Shown here piece by piece: positions 1-6,555 of a stretch of DNA of 42,137 bases. Position numbers and translations under genes: made by a program. The DNA lies in NCBI RefSeq assembly GCF_018129085.1, contig NZ_JAAGBB010000048.1, forward strand, positions 1 through 42,137, in the 5' to 3' direction. Below the pieces are notes generated by a model. That model had not been told where the DNA came from. It saw nothing but the letters and a program-made list of their open reading frames with translations, and made no database searches. How positions within the stretch are numbered: position 1 is the stretch's first letter; every line of letters begins with the position of its first letter. Source of the DNA: Plastoroseomonas hellenica. GTDB lineage: Bacteria; Pseudomonadota; Alphaproteobacteria; Acetobacterales; Acetobacteraceae.

Positions 1-1128
1 GGCGGCCCACGCTTCGGCGAGGGCGAGGCACGGCCTTCACGGGCACCGCGGGATGGGGATGCGCCGCGCCCGGCACGCAGCGGCGGCCCGCGCTTTGGGG
101 AGGGCGAAGCACCGCGCCCGCCCCGCGGCGGTGGATCGCGCTTTGCGGGCAGCGGCGCTCATCCGATGCAGGCGCCGCGGGATGGCGATACCCGGCCTTC
201 GCGGCCGCCGCGCGATGGGGATGCGCGCCCCGCGCGCACACCCCGCGCCGGCGCCCGCTTCGCGCCGGAGACGGATGGCGAACGCCGCCCGCCCCGCCCC
301 GCACCACGCGGCCCCCGCGCCCCGGAGCATCGATCCCAGCCGGCGCCGGCCTCCGTACCCGAGCACCGAGAGGCTCCGCCCGAGGCGCCGCGCGAGAAGC
401 CCGCGGCGCCCGGCACCCTCTGGATCTATGGCCAGCATGCCGTCGCCGCCGCGCTGGCCAACCCCGCCCGCCGCAACCGGCGCCTGCTGCTGACCGCCGA
501 GGCGGAGCCGGCGCTGGCCGAGGTGCTGCCGAAGCCCTGGCGGCTGACGCCGGAGCGGGTGGAGCGCACGCGCTTCCACACCTTCCTGCCGGAGGATTCG
601 CTCCATCAGGGCGCCGCCCTGCTGACCGAACCGCTCAACCCGCCACCGCTGGAACGCATCATCCAGAACAGCCTCGGGCCGGTGCTGCTGCTCGACCAGG
701 TCACCGATCCGCGCAATGTCGGCGCCATCCTGCGCTCGGCGGCCGCCTTCGGCGCGGCGGCGGTGGTGGTGCAGGACCGCAACGCCCCCCCAGAGACCGG
801 CGCCCTGGCCCGCGCCGCCTCCGGCGCGTTGGAGCTGGTGCCGATGCTGCGCGAGGTGAACCTGGCGCGTGTCATCATCGCGCTGCAGAAGGCCGGGTTC
901 TGGGTGATCGGGCTCGATGGCGGCGCGAAGGCGACGCTGGCCGAAGTCCGGGCGCAGCTCGGCGAACGGCGGGTGGCGCTGGTGCTGGGCGCCGAGGGCG
1001 GCGGGCTCCGGCGCCTGCAGCGCGAGACCTGCGACGAGCTGGCGCGGCTGCCGATCGATGCGCGGATGGAGAGCCTGAATGTCTCCAACGCCGCAGCGGT
1101 CGCCCTCTATGAGTTTGCCCGGGGGTAG
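1..1128 (+). CDS. rlmB: 23S rRNA 2'-O-methyltransferase, SpoU/TrmH family (RlmB-like), 5' partial
   Basis: The reading frame is open from the first base of the window, so the true start is upstream; 375 residues are visible. The C-terminal ~240 residues form a SpoU/TrmH methyltransferase. A substrate-binding segment begins at GTLWIYGQHAV, followed by motif 1 (DPRNVGAILRSA), motif 2 (VLGAEGGGL) and motif 3 (ESLNVSNAAAVALYE), the knot that binds S-adenosylmethionine. Family members of this type methylate a 23S rRNA guanosine (G2251 in E. coli). The first ~135 residues are a low-complexity Arg/Pro/Gly tail with internal repeats: GGPRFGEGEA occurs twice and PRDGD recurs. This tail is probably disordered and RNA-binding. 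The stop overlaps the ribosome binding site of the next gene (AGGAGG at 1127-1132), suggesting co-transcription. The family is certain; the exact rRNA target is inferred. Confidence 0.92.
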   Translation, partial: GGPRFGEGEARPSRAPRDGDAPRPARSGGPRFGEGEAPRPPRGGGSRFAGSGAHPMQAPRDGDTRPSRPPRDGDARPARTPRAGARFAPETDGERRPPRPAPRGPRAPEHRSQPAPASVPEHREAPPEAPREKPAAPGTLWIYGQHAVAAALANPARRNRRLLLTAEAEPALAEVLPKPWRLTPERVERTRFHTFLPEDSLHQGAALLTEPLNPPPLERIIQNSLGPVLLLDQVTDPRNVGAILRSAAAFGAAAVVVQDRNAPPETGALARAASGALELVPMLREVNLARVIIALQKAGFWVIGLDGGAKATLAEVRAQLGERRVALVLGAEGGGLRRLQRETCDELARLPIDARMESLNVSNAAAVALYEFARG

Positions 1129-1140
1129 GAGGAAACAATC

Positions 1141-1905
1141 ATGAGCCAAGCACGCGATGCCATCCTGGCGGCCCGGCGCGATCGGGCGGTGCTGGCGCCG
1201 CTCGGCGCCCTGGCGCCGGCGGATGAGGCGGCCGGCTATGCCCTGCAGCGGGAGCTGGCCGAAGCGCTGGGCGCGGTGCCGCCGGCCGGGTTCAAGATCG
1301 GCGCGACGGCCAAGGGCATGCAGGCCTATCTCGGGCTGGCCGGCCCGGTCGCGGGCTTCGTGGCGAAGGAGGGCCTGCATTCGGCCGGCGCCACGCTGCG
1401 CTATGCCGATTTCTTCCGGGTGGGCGTCGAATGCGAGGTGGGGGTGCGGCTCGGGCGCGACATCGCGCCGGGCGCCATCACGCCGGCCCAGGCCGGGGCA
1501 GCGGTCGCCGAGGTCTTCCCGGCGATCGAGATCGTCGAGAAGCGCTATGACGACCTCGGCGCGCTCGGCGTGCCGACCTTGATCGCGGACCAGGTCTTCC
1601 ATGGCGGCGGCGTGACCGGCGCGCCGGCACCGGCCTGGCCCGAGATCGACCTGGCTGCCGTGCGCGGGCGACTGACCGTCGATGGCGCGGTGAAGGGCGA
1701 GGGGCTGGGCGCCGACCTGCTCGGACATCCGCTGAACGCACTGGCCTGGCTGGCCGACAGCGGCGCGGCACACGCCTTCGGCGGGCTGAAGGCCGGTCAG
1801 GTGGTGTTCCTGGGCTCGGTCACGCCGCCGATCTGGCTGGAGGGACCCGGCGCGGTCGACGTCGCCTTCGAAGGGCTCGGGATGGTCACGCTCCGCTTCG
1901 TTTGA
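1141..1905 (+). CDS. 2-keto-4-pentenoate hydratase / fumarylacetoacetate hydrolase-family protein
   Basis: A 254-residue protein of the MhpD/FAH superfamily. These enzymes hydrate 2-hydroxypenta-2,4-dienoates or decarboxylate oxo-diacids in the meta-cleavage pathways of aromatic compounds. The visible metal-site region is VECEVGVRLGRDI around residue 100, with the acidic pair typical of the family, followed by FPAIEIVEKRY and the C-terminal GQVVFLGSVTPPIWL block. The length fits the family (about 250-265). The start is fixed by AGGAGG at 1127-1132, eight bases before the ATG. It lies 12 bases after the rRNA methyltransferase, so the pair is probably one transcript, although the functions are unrelated. 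The substrate cannot be told from sequence. Confidence 0.88.
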   Translation: MSQARDAILAARRDRAVLAPLGALAPADEAAGYALQRELAEALGAVPPAGFKIGATAKGMQAYLGLAGPVAGFVAKEGLHSAGATLRYADFFRVGVECEVGVRLGRDIAPGAITPAQAGAAVAEVFPAIEIVEKRYDDLGALGVPTLIADQVFHGGGVTGAPAPAWPEIDLAAVRGRLTVDGAVKGEGLGADLLGHPLNALAWLADSGAAHAFGGLKAGQVVFLGSVTPPIWLEGPGAVDVAFEGLGMVTLRFV

Positions 1906-1988
1906 GCCGCTTCGTGGAGGGCGGTTTAGCCTTCGCTAATCTCCGCGCGCCATTCTGCGTCAGCGCCCAGGTCGGGCAAGGCGGCGCC

Positions 1989-2255
1989 ATGACGGCGCGC
2001 GATGAGTGTGACGCCATGATGCGGGCTGAATGGTCTTATCTCCCGGATGACGTGCAGTTGACCCTCTCGCGGGAGGCGCTCAAGCGGGCGGTTGCGACGC
2101 TGGCGCAGCATGCCGAGCTGCTGGCCGAGGAAATGGAAAGCGGCGCGCTGAGCGACCGCGGCGGGCCGGAGGCGCTCAGGCTCTTCGCCGCCGTGGTGCG
2201 GGCGACGCAGAGCAGCGGCCTCGATGCCATGGCGCCGGTGGTCGGGCACGCCTGA
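1989..2255 (+). CDS. small hypothetical protein, 88 aa
   Basis: An 88-residue, acidic, mostly helical-looking protein beginning MTARDECDAMM, with central Leu/Ala/Glu-rich segments (REALKRAVATLAQ, ELLAEEME). It has no signal peptide, membrane segment or recognised motif. The frame is open upstream to a GTG/TTG-rich stretch overlapping the hydratase stop. I chose the ATG at 1989 because the upstream part has no residue pattern of its own, though no strong ribosome binding site precedes it. G/C third-position bias supports coding. Function unknown; a real small gene is likely but not certain. Confidence 0.55.
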   Translation: MTARDECDAMMRAEWSYLPDDVQLTLSREALKRAVATLAQHAELLAEEMESGALSDRGGPEALRLFAAVVRATQSSGLDAMAPVVGHA

Positions 2256-2300
2256 GGCGCTTGTGACCCGCCCCGGCCCCGCGCTACATGCGGGCCAGTA

Positions 2301-2354
2301 GTCTGGTCGCGCGATTCACGCTTTCGGCGATGCCGCCTCAAGCGATCGCGCTCT
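2301..2354 (+). repeat. dispersed ~55-bp repeat, copy A
   Basis: This stretch, ending two bases before the tRNA gene, shares the blocks GGTCGCGYGATTCA, TTCGGCGAT, CCGCCTCAAG and GCTCTG with a copy at 26287-26342. It also aligns with the reverse complement of 12350-12410. All three copies are intergenic, consistent with a small dispersed non-coding repeat. Because it abuts the tRNA, it may overlap the tRNA promoter. Confidence 0.7.
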
Positions 2355-2356
2355 GG

Positions 2357-2428
<72 letters not shown>

Positions 2429-2480
2429 TATCTTTTCAAATCACGTCGCCGCTTCTCCGGCCAGACGCTTCCCGCAGGCG

Positions 2481-2508
2481 ATCGCGCAGGGCCGGGGCCC
2501 TGCGCGAT
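2481..2508. terminator. 12-bp perfect GC-rich hairpin, possible bidirectional terminator
   Basis: ATCGCGCAGGGC (2481-2492) pairs perfectly with GCCCTGCGCGAT (2497-2508) around a four-base loop. It lies between the plus-strand tRNA and the 3' end of the minus-strand sugar dehydrogenase (stop at 2519), so it could end both transcripts. There is no U-tract, so intrinsic termination is inferred from position and stem strength only. Confidence 0.5.
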
Positions 2509-2518
2509 ACGTTGCCGG

Positions 2519-3718
2519 TCAGCTTCCCCGGGCCGGTTCGAGCCGGAAGACGCGCCCGTGGATCTCGTCCGTGAGGACGTAGATCATCCCGTCCGGTCCC
2601 TGGCGGACGTCACGCACCCGCTGGCCGATACGCATGGACTGGTGCGCCGCCACCGAGCCGTCGGGGTTCAGCGCGATGCGGCGGACATCCTGCGTGGCGA
2701 GGCCGCCGGCGAAGATGTTGCCCTGCCAGGCCGGGAAGCGATCACCGGAATAGACCATCAGCCCAGATGCCCCGATCACCGAGGGGAACCAGACCAGGAC
2801 CGGGTCCACCATGCCCGGGGCCGAGCGCTGCCCCTCACCGATCGTGGCACCGCCGGCATAGTCCCGGCCCCAGGTCACCACCGGCCAACCATAGTTCTGG
2901 CCCGGCCTGATCAGGTTCAACTCGTCGCCGCCGAGCGGGCCGTGCTCAGACGCGAAGATCCGCCCATCGGGGTGCCGGGCGAGGCCCTGGATATGCCGAT
3001 GGCCGATGCTGAACACTTCCGGCCGCGCGCCCGCGCGCCCGGCGAAGGGATTGTCCGGGGCGGGCGTGCCGTCGTCCCTGAGGCGCAGGATCTTGCCGAT
3101 ATGGCTCTCCGGCCGCTGCGCCTGCAGCCGGGAGAGGCCACCCTCGACCGCGACCGGCGGGTTGCCGCCGTCGCCGACCGACATCAGCAGCGTCCCGTCG
3201 GGCAGCCAGAGCAGCCGGCCGCCATAGTGCTGGAAGTCCGGCTTGGTCTGAGAAACCTCGAAGAGCACCTGAAGGTTGGAAAGCGTCCGCCCGTCGAAGG
3301 TCGCGCGCGCGAGGCGCGTGCGGTTCTCCTGCGGCGTGCCATGCGCATAGGTGAAGTAGAGCAGGTTGTTCTGGGCGAAGTTCGGATGGGGCGAGACCTC
3401 GAAGAGGCCCGCCTGGAAGACGAGGCCACGCTCGGGCGCGACCAGCACCGGCGGCACGCCGCCGATAGGTTGCGGGTCGAGGCGCCCGTTGCGGATGGCG
3501 CGCAGCCGGCCGGGCCGTTCGGTGACCAGCGCCGTGCCGTCGGGCAGCCAAGCGATGGCCCAGGGGTGTTCCAGCCCCTCGGCCACGGTGACCTGGCGAT
3601 AATCGAAATTGAGTTCGGGGTCGCCCGCGGCCTGGTGGGTTTGCTGGGCGTGGATGGCGTTCGGAGCACCCGCGGCGAGGACAAGACCAAGCGCCGTGGC
3701 TGACAGGATCTGTCGCAT
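2519..3718 (-). CDS. PQQ-dependent soluble aldose sugar dehydrogenase (YliI/GSDH-like), secreted
   Basis: A 399-residue protein with a cleavable signal peptide (residues 1-24, ending AIHA). The rest is a six-bladed glucose/sorbosone dehydrogenase propeller. Family signatures are clear: HPWAIAWLPDG, then HYGGRLLWLPDG with the catalytic-base His, then SIGHRHIQGLA, and SEHGPLGGDELNLI, which contributes to PQQ and calcium binding. Such periplasmic enzymes oxidise the C1 hydroxyl of aldoses and pass electrons to the respiratory chain. The start has GGGAGG nine bases upstream (in minus-strand sense). It is transcribed alone. PQQ biosynthesis genes are not in the window. The family is firm; the sugar substrate is unknown. 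Confidence 0.93.
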   Translation of the reverse strand: MRQILSATALGLVLAAGAPNAIHAQQTHQAAGDPELNFDYRQVTVAEGLEHPWAIAWLPDGTALVTERPGRLRAIRNGRLDPQPIGGVPPVLVAPERGLVFQAGLFEVSPHPNFAQNNLLYFTYAHGTPQENRTRLARATFDGRTLSNLQVLFEVSQTKPDFQHYGGRLLWLPDGTLLMSVGDGGNPPVAVEGGLSRLQAQRPESHIGKILRLRDDGTPAPDNPFAGRAGARPEVFSIGHRHIQGLARHPDGRIFASEHGPLGGDELNLIRPGQNYGWPVVTWGRDYAGGATIGEGQRSAPGMVDPVLVWFPSVIGASGLMVYSGDRFPAWQGNIFAGGLATQDVRRIALNPDGSVAAHQSMRIGQRVRDVRQGPDGMIYVLTDEIHGRVFRLEPARGS

Positions 3719-3879
3719 GCGTCCCTCCCATTGTTTGATTTTGTGCGTTGTTTTTTGTGCCGGCCCTGCGGCCGGGGCGGAGGTTACCGGAACGCACTAT
3801 GCCTTCGCCACCGCCACATCCATGCCGCTCGGCCGGCAACCCCGGCGGCACATCAATGTCGACGACCAGGCCATTGCCA

Positions 3880-4011
3880 TCAGCGCATCAGGTCGGCCCA
3901 GACGGCCAGGGCGCTCCTGACGAGCCCGATTTGCAGGTGGTCGATCAGCAGCACGCATCCGATCATGAGCAGCCAGTAAAGGGCTTTCCTCAGTATCTCC
4001 ACCGGCGCCAT
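3880..4011 (-). CDS. candidate 43-aa single-pass membrane peptide
   Basis: This short frame encodes MAPVEILRKA, then a hydrophobic stretch YWLLMIGCVLLIDHLQIGLV (about residues 12-31), then an amphipathic tail ending LMR. The layout is positive N-side, one transmembrane helix, short tail, as in many small bacterial membrane proteins. A purine-rich ribosome site (GGAGAGGGG) lies directly before the ATG. It overlaps the end of the 37-codon frame at 3990-4103 by 22 bases, suggesting translational coupling if both are real. No homologue is recognised; this rests on composition, the membrane segment and the ribosome site only. Confidence 0.4.
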   Translation of the reverse strand: MAPVEILRKALYWLLMIGCVLLIDHLQIGLVRSALAVWADLMR

Positions 4012-4103
4012 CCCCTCTCCAGGTCGGCCGGGGAGACGCCCTTTTTCGCGTGCCCGATGCCCATGATCTCCGCCGCATTCTCCGCCAGCCGGCCTAGGCG
4101 CAC
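3990..4103 (-). CDS. candidate 37-aa peptide upstream of the membrane peptide
   Basis: A GTG-started frame (AAGGA four bases upstream) encoding VRLGRLAENAAEIMGIG, then HAKKGVSPADLERGW and a basic, tryptophan-rich end RRWRY. Codon third positions are mostly G/C, as in real genes here. The same frame stays open about 25 codons upstream to a TGA but without a good start codon. It could therefore be a remnant of a longer gene. Its 3' end overlaps the start of the 43-aa membrane peptide. Weakly supported; no recognised family. Confidence 0.25.
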   Translation of the reverse strand: MRLGRLAENAAEIMGIGHAKKGVSPADLERGWRRWRY

Positions 4104-4271
4104 ATCGTCCTTGGCGTGGGGGCTGACGTCCGGCTTTTGCGACTTCTCAATTTCGTGATCTGCAGTAGAAAGCGCGTTTCAGCGCGTGGTCGTATTCGGT
4201 GCCCGCTGCGGCGTTTGCGACGTGTGCGGGATCCGCCCAGGCTGGACCACGCACATGGCGAGGGAGGCTGG
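4104..4271 (+). other. gene-free leader of the folate cyclo-ligase with hairpin potential (6S RNA position)
   Basis: From 3719 to 4271 no normal-sized gene is present. The part next to the cyclo-ligase shows pairing potential: GCGTGGT (4184-4190) with ACCACGC (4246-4252), enclosing CCCGC/GCGGG (4202-4206 with 4226-4230). CCAGCC (4085-4090) can also pair with GGCTGG (4266-4271). In many proteobacteria the 6S RNA gene sits immediately upstream of this ligase, so this is where it would be expected. I could not recognise a convincing 6S consensus by eye. The remainder (3719-3879) holds only the leader of the sugar dehydrogenase, with an A-rich stretch on the minus strand. Confidence 0.25.
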
Positions 4272-4274
4272 ATG

Positions 4275-4988
4275 ATGGCGGATACCGAACACAGGCAGCC
4301 CCCGCCTGCGCCGGAGATCGCCTCCCCGGAGGAGGATCCCAACGCCACCATCCAGTGCAGCTCGCCCCCTTGCTTCATGCACGAGCTCGACCCGTCCTGG
4401 CTGGGGTTCATGCCCTGGCTGGAGGTGCGCGCCTGGCGCAAGGCGCAGCGCGCCAGGCTGATCGCGGACCGCCTCGCCCCGCCCCGCGAGGCGCGCGCCG
4501 TGCGCGATGCCGCGATCACGCCCCGGATTCGCGCCGCCTTGCCGCCCATGGCAGGCGTGGTCGTCGGCTTCTACTGGCCGATGCGCGGCGAATACGACCC
4601 ACGGCCCCTGGCACGGGCGCTTCACGCGGAGGGCGTGCAGCTCGCGCTGCCGGTCGTCGTTGCCAAGGCCGCGCCGATGGTGTTCCGCCCGTGGTTTCCG
4701 GGGGCGCGCCTGGTACCGGGGATCTGGGACATACCGGTGCCGGCCGAAGGCGAGCCGGTGGCGCCGGATCTGCTGCTGGTGCCGCTCGTCGGGTTCGATG
4801 CCGGCCGCTACAGGCTCGGCTATGGCGGCGGCTACTACGACCGCACGCTGGCGGCGATGCCGAAGCGCCCGACCACCATCGGCATCGGCTTCGAACAGGG
4901 CAGCCTCGCGACGATCCACCCGCAGCCGCACGATATCCCGATGGACGTCATCGTCACCGAAGGCCGGACGGTATCGGCCGGCCAGTAA
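4275..4988 (+). CDS. 5-formyltetrahydrofolate cyclo-ligase with N-terminal extension
   Basis: A 237-residue protein. From about residue 53 it is a 5-FTHF cyclo-ligase, which converts 5-formyl-THF to 5,10-methenyl-THF using ATP. The nucleotide/folate signature LGYGGGYYDRTL (residues ~181-192) and the basic start WRKAQRARLI are clear. The family usually has about 180-200 residues. Here ~50 extra residues precede the domain, including a two-cysteine motif IQCSSPPCFMHELDP (Cys28, Cys33) that looks conserved rather than random. Two adjacent ATGs (4272 and 4275) are possible. GGGAGG at 4262-4267 gives better spacing to 4275. A strong hairpin covers the stop codon. Confidence 0.9.
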   Translation: MADTEHRQPPPAPEIASPEEDPNATIQCSSPPCFMHELDPSWLGFMPWLEVRAWRKAQRARLIADRLAPPREARAVRDAAITPRIRAALPPMAGVVVGFYWPMRGEYDPRPLARALHAEGVQLALPVVVAKAAPMVFRPWFPGARLVPGIWDIPVPAEGEPVAPDLLLVPLVGFDAGRYRLGYGGGYYDRTLAAMPKRPTTIGIGFEQGSLATIHPQPHDIPMDVIVTEGRTVSAGQ

Positions 4989-4998
4989 CGGCCGGCCG
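4975..4998. terminator. 9-bp hairpin spanning the cyclo-ligase stop codon
   Basis: CGGCCGGCC (4975-4983) pairs perfectly with GGCCGGCCG (4990-4998) across a six-base loop containing the TAA stop. It lies between the convergent cyclo-ligase and YbjN genes, only 24 bases apart, so it may terminate both. No U-tract is present. Confidence 0.4.
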
Positions 4999-5012
4999 GC
5001 CCTTGGAAGCGG

Positions 5013-5519
5013 CTAGGCTTCCCCCACACACTCCAGCATGGCGCATTGCAGCGCATCCGCCGGGCTCTTGCCGCCCCAGAGGACGAACTGGAAGGCCGGG
5101 TAGAAGCGCTCGCACTCGGTGATGGCGATATCGACCATGTCCTCGAGCGATTCCGCGGAGGCCCCGGGGGCGCCGCGCAGCAGGACGGAATGGCGGAAGA
5201 CCGGCATGCCCTCGTCGCTCTCCAGGCCGAAATGGCCGATCCACAGCTTCTCATTGGCGAGCGACAGCAGCTCGTAGAGCTTCTCCCGCCGCTCGGCGGG
5301 CACCTTCAGATCGAAGGCGCAGGTGAAGGACATGGCGCTGATCTCGGAGGACCAGGCGAAGTGCAGGCCATAGTCGCACCACTTGCCGGGCGCCTCGGCG
5401 GCCATCTCGCCGTCCGAGCGGCGGTCAAAGGCCCATTCATTGGCGACGACGATCTGCTCGACCACGTCGAGGGGATTGGCGGCGGAACGCTCGCTGCGGA
5501 CGCCGATGGTGGCGGACAT
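5013..5519 (-). CDS. YbjN domain-containing protein
   Basis: A 168-residue cytoplasmic protein matching the YbjN family, which has a type III secretion-chaperone-like fold. It begins NPLDVVEQIVVANEWAFDR and continues with the WSSEISAMSFTCAFDLKVP strand region and the NEKLWIGHFGLESDEGMPVFRHSVLL block. The C-terminal helix contains ITECERFYPAFQFVLWGG. In other bacteria YbjN proteins are linked to stress and motility regulation and have no known enzymatic activity. It is monocistronic and convergent with the cyclo-ligase. A ~280-base gap upstream holds its likely promoter. The family is fairly sure; the role is unknown. Confidence 0.85.
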   Translation of the reverse strand: MSATIGVRSERSAANPLDVVEQIVVANEWAFDRRSDGEMAAEAPGKWCDYGLHFAWSSEISAMSFTCAFDLKVPAERREKLYELLSLANEKLWIGHFGLESDEGMPVFRHSVLLRGAPGASAESLEDMVDIAITECERFYPAFQFVLWGGKSPADALQCAMLECVGEA

Positions 5520-5679
5520 CGCGAAACCTCCTTCCCGTCGGGGCGGCGGCTATGCCGCGCTGCGCCCCGCCTGCGCTGCGAGACCGGTGCGGCGCCTGGG
5601 CCCCCCGCCGAGGGCGCCACCGGTCCCCTGGGTGGACACCGGGTCTAGCGTGTCCCGGCGCGATTCACCCACAAGGGCT

Positions 5680-5709
5680 AGACTACGCAAGCGCGAAACG
5701 GGATCGCAA
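5680..5709 (-). promoter_or_regulatory. possible sigma70-type promoter for the YbjN gene
   Basis: Read on the minus strand, TTGCGA and TAGTCT are separated by 18 bases, about 150 bases upstream of the YbjN start. The gap 5520-5797 is otherwise empty apart from a small CCCC/GGGG hairpin near 5755. Weak match, position only. Confidence 0.25.
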
Positions 5710-5797
5710 GAGACAGCCGCGCGAAAACCGCGTTTGGCGCAGGTTGTTCATACCCCGAGACAAGGGGAGACAGCCATCCCTTTGGAGTTACTGGATT

Positions 5798-6397
5798 TCA
5801 ATCGGGTGACCAATCTCGCCAGTAGCGTCCGGGCTCCGGCCGGGCCGGACGCGGGCGGTCCGCCTCCGGCGTGCCGACATAGATCCAGCCGAGCAGCGCA
5901 TCGGTCTCCGCGAAGCCCAGATGCCGCTTCACCGCGGGATCGCGGAGCGCGCCGGAGGAGAGCCAGCAAGCGCCGAAGCCCATCGCATCCAGCGCGTTCA
6001 GCAGGTTCATGGTGCCGGCGGCGGCGGCCGCTTCCTGCTCCCAGGCGGGGACGCCCGGGCGGTCGTGGCGGATCGCGGCGCCGGCCGCGATCACGAGGGG
6101 TGCGCGGAGCGGCTTATCGCGCTCGATCTCGAGCCGGGCCGGCGGCGTTTCCGGTTCACGGGCGACGAGCGACTCCGCCAGGATGCGGCCGAGGGCGACA
6201 CGCGCCTCGCCCCGGATGCAGACGAAGCGCCAGGGCCGCAGGCCGCCGTGATCAGGCGCCCGGAGCGCCGCGGCGACGGCGCGATCCATCGCCTCCGGCC
6301 CCGGTGCGGGGTCGCGCAATTGGCGGGGCGGCACGGAGGCGCGGCCGAGCAGGCCTTCGAGCAGGGGCGAAGTGGGGGGCAGCGGGGCTTCGGGCAT
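5798..6397 (-). CDS. nitroreductase family protein (YdjA-like)
   Basis: A 199-residue FMN-dependent nitroreductase. The family pattern is visible: the early RASVPPRQLRDPAP block, AALRAPDHGGLRPWRFVCIRG (FMN-binding and dimer region, residues ~44-62), AAGTMNLLNALDAMGFGACWLSSGAL, and the short C-terminal LLGWIYVGTPEADRP. The length agrees with the small YdjA subgroup (about 180-200). Such proteins reduce nitro compounds, quinones or other electron acceptors with NAD(P)H. It is a single gene whose upstream region carries a near-perfect Fur-box-like palindrome at 6449-6469. The gene may therefore respond to iron, for example as a flavin reductase. The physiological substrate is unknown. Confidence 0.88.
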   Translation of the reverse strand: MPEAPLPPTSPLLEGLLGRASVPPRQLRDPAPGPEAMDRAVAAALRAPDHGGLRPWRFVCIRGEARVALGRILAESLVAREPETPPARLEIERDKPLRAPLVIAAGAAIRHDRPGVPAWEQEAAAAAGTMNLLNALDAMGFGACWLSSGALRDPAVKRHLGFAETDALLGWIYVGTPEADRPRPARPEPGRYWRDWSPD

Positions 6398-6448
6398 GGG
6401 GCATCCTTACGGCGCGTCGTCGCCGATGGCTTAGCCCAGCCGCTGATC

Positions 6449-6469
6449 AATTGCGAACGATTCTCAATT
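6449..6469. promoter_or_regulatory. candidate Fur-family operator
   Basis: AATTGCGAA, a 3-base centre (CGA) and TTCTCAATT form a 21-bp inverted repeat with a single mismatch between the arms. It reads as the proteobacterial Fur-box type TTGnGAA-nnn-TTCnCAA. It lies 52-72 bases upstream of the nitroreductase start, where it would overlap a promoter. It is AT-rich against a GC-rich background, which strengthens the case. Confidence 0.6.
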
Positions 6470-6555
6470 ACCAGCCTGCAACCCCGGCCTGCGCTCCTGG
6501 CCGGTTGTAGCGGAGCGGCGGCGACCAGGTCCGGCGTCCCGGCCGCCGCAGATCG

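Noticed and set aside
37-1773. 578-codon open frame on the minus strand across rlmB and the hydratase
   Set aside because: It is antisense to two clearly recognised genes and is Arg/Gly/Ala/Gln-rich without any domain. Long shadow frames are expected at this GC content.
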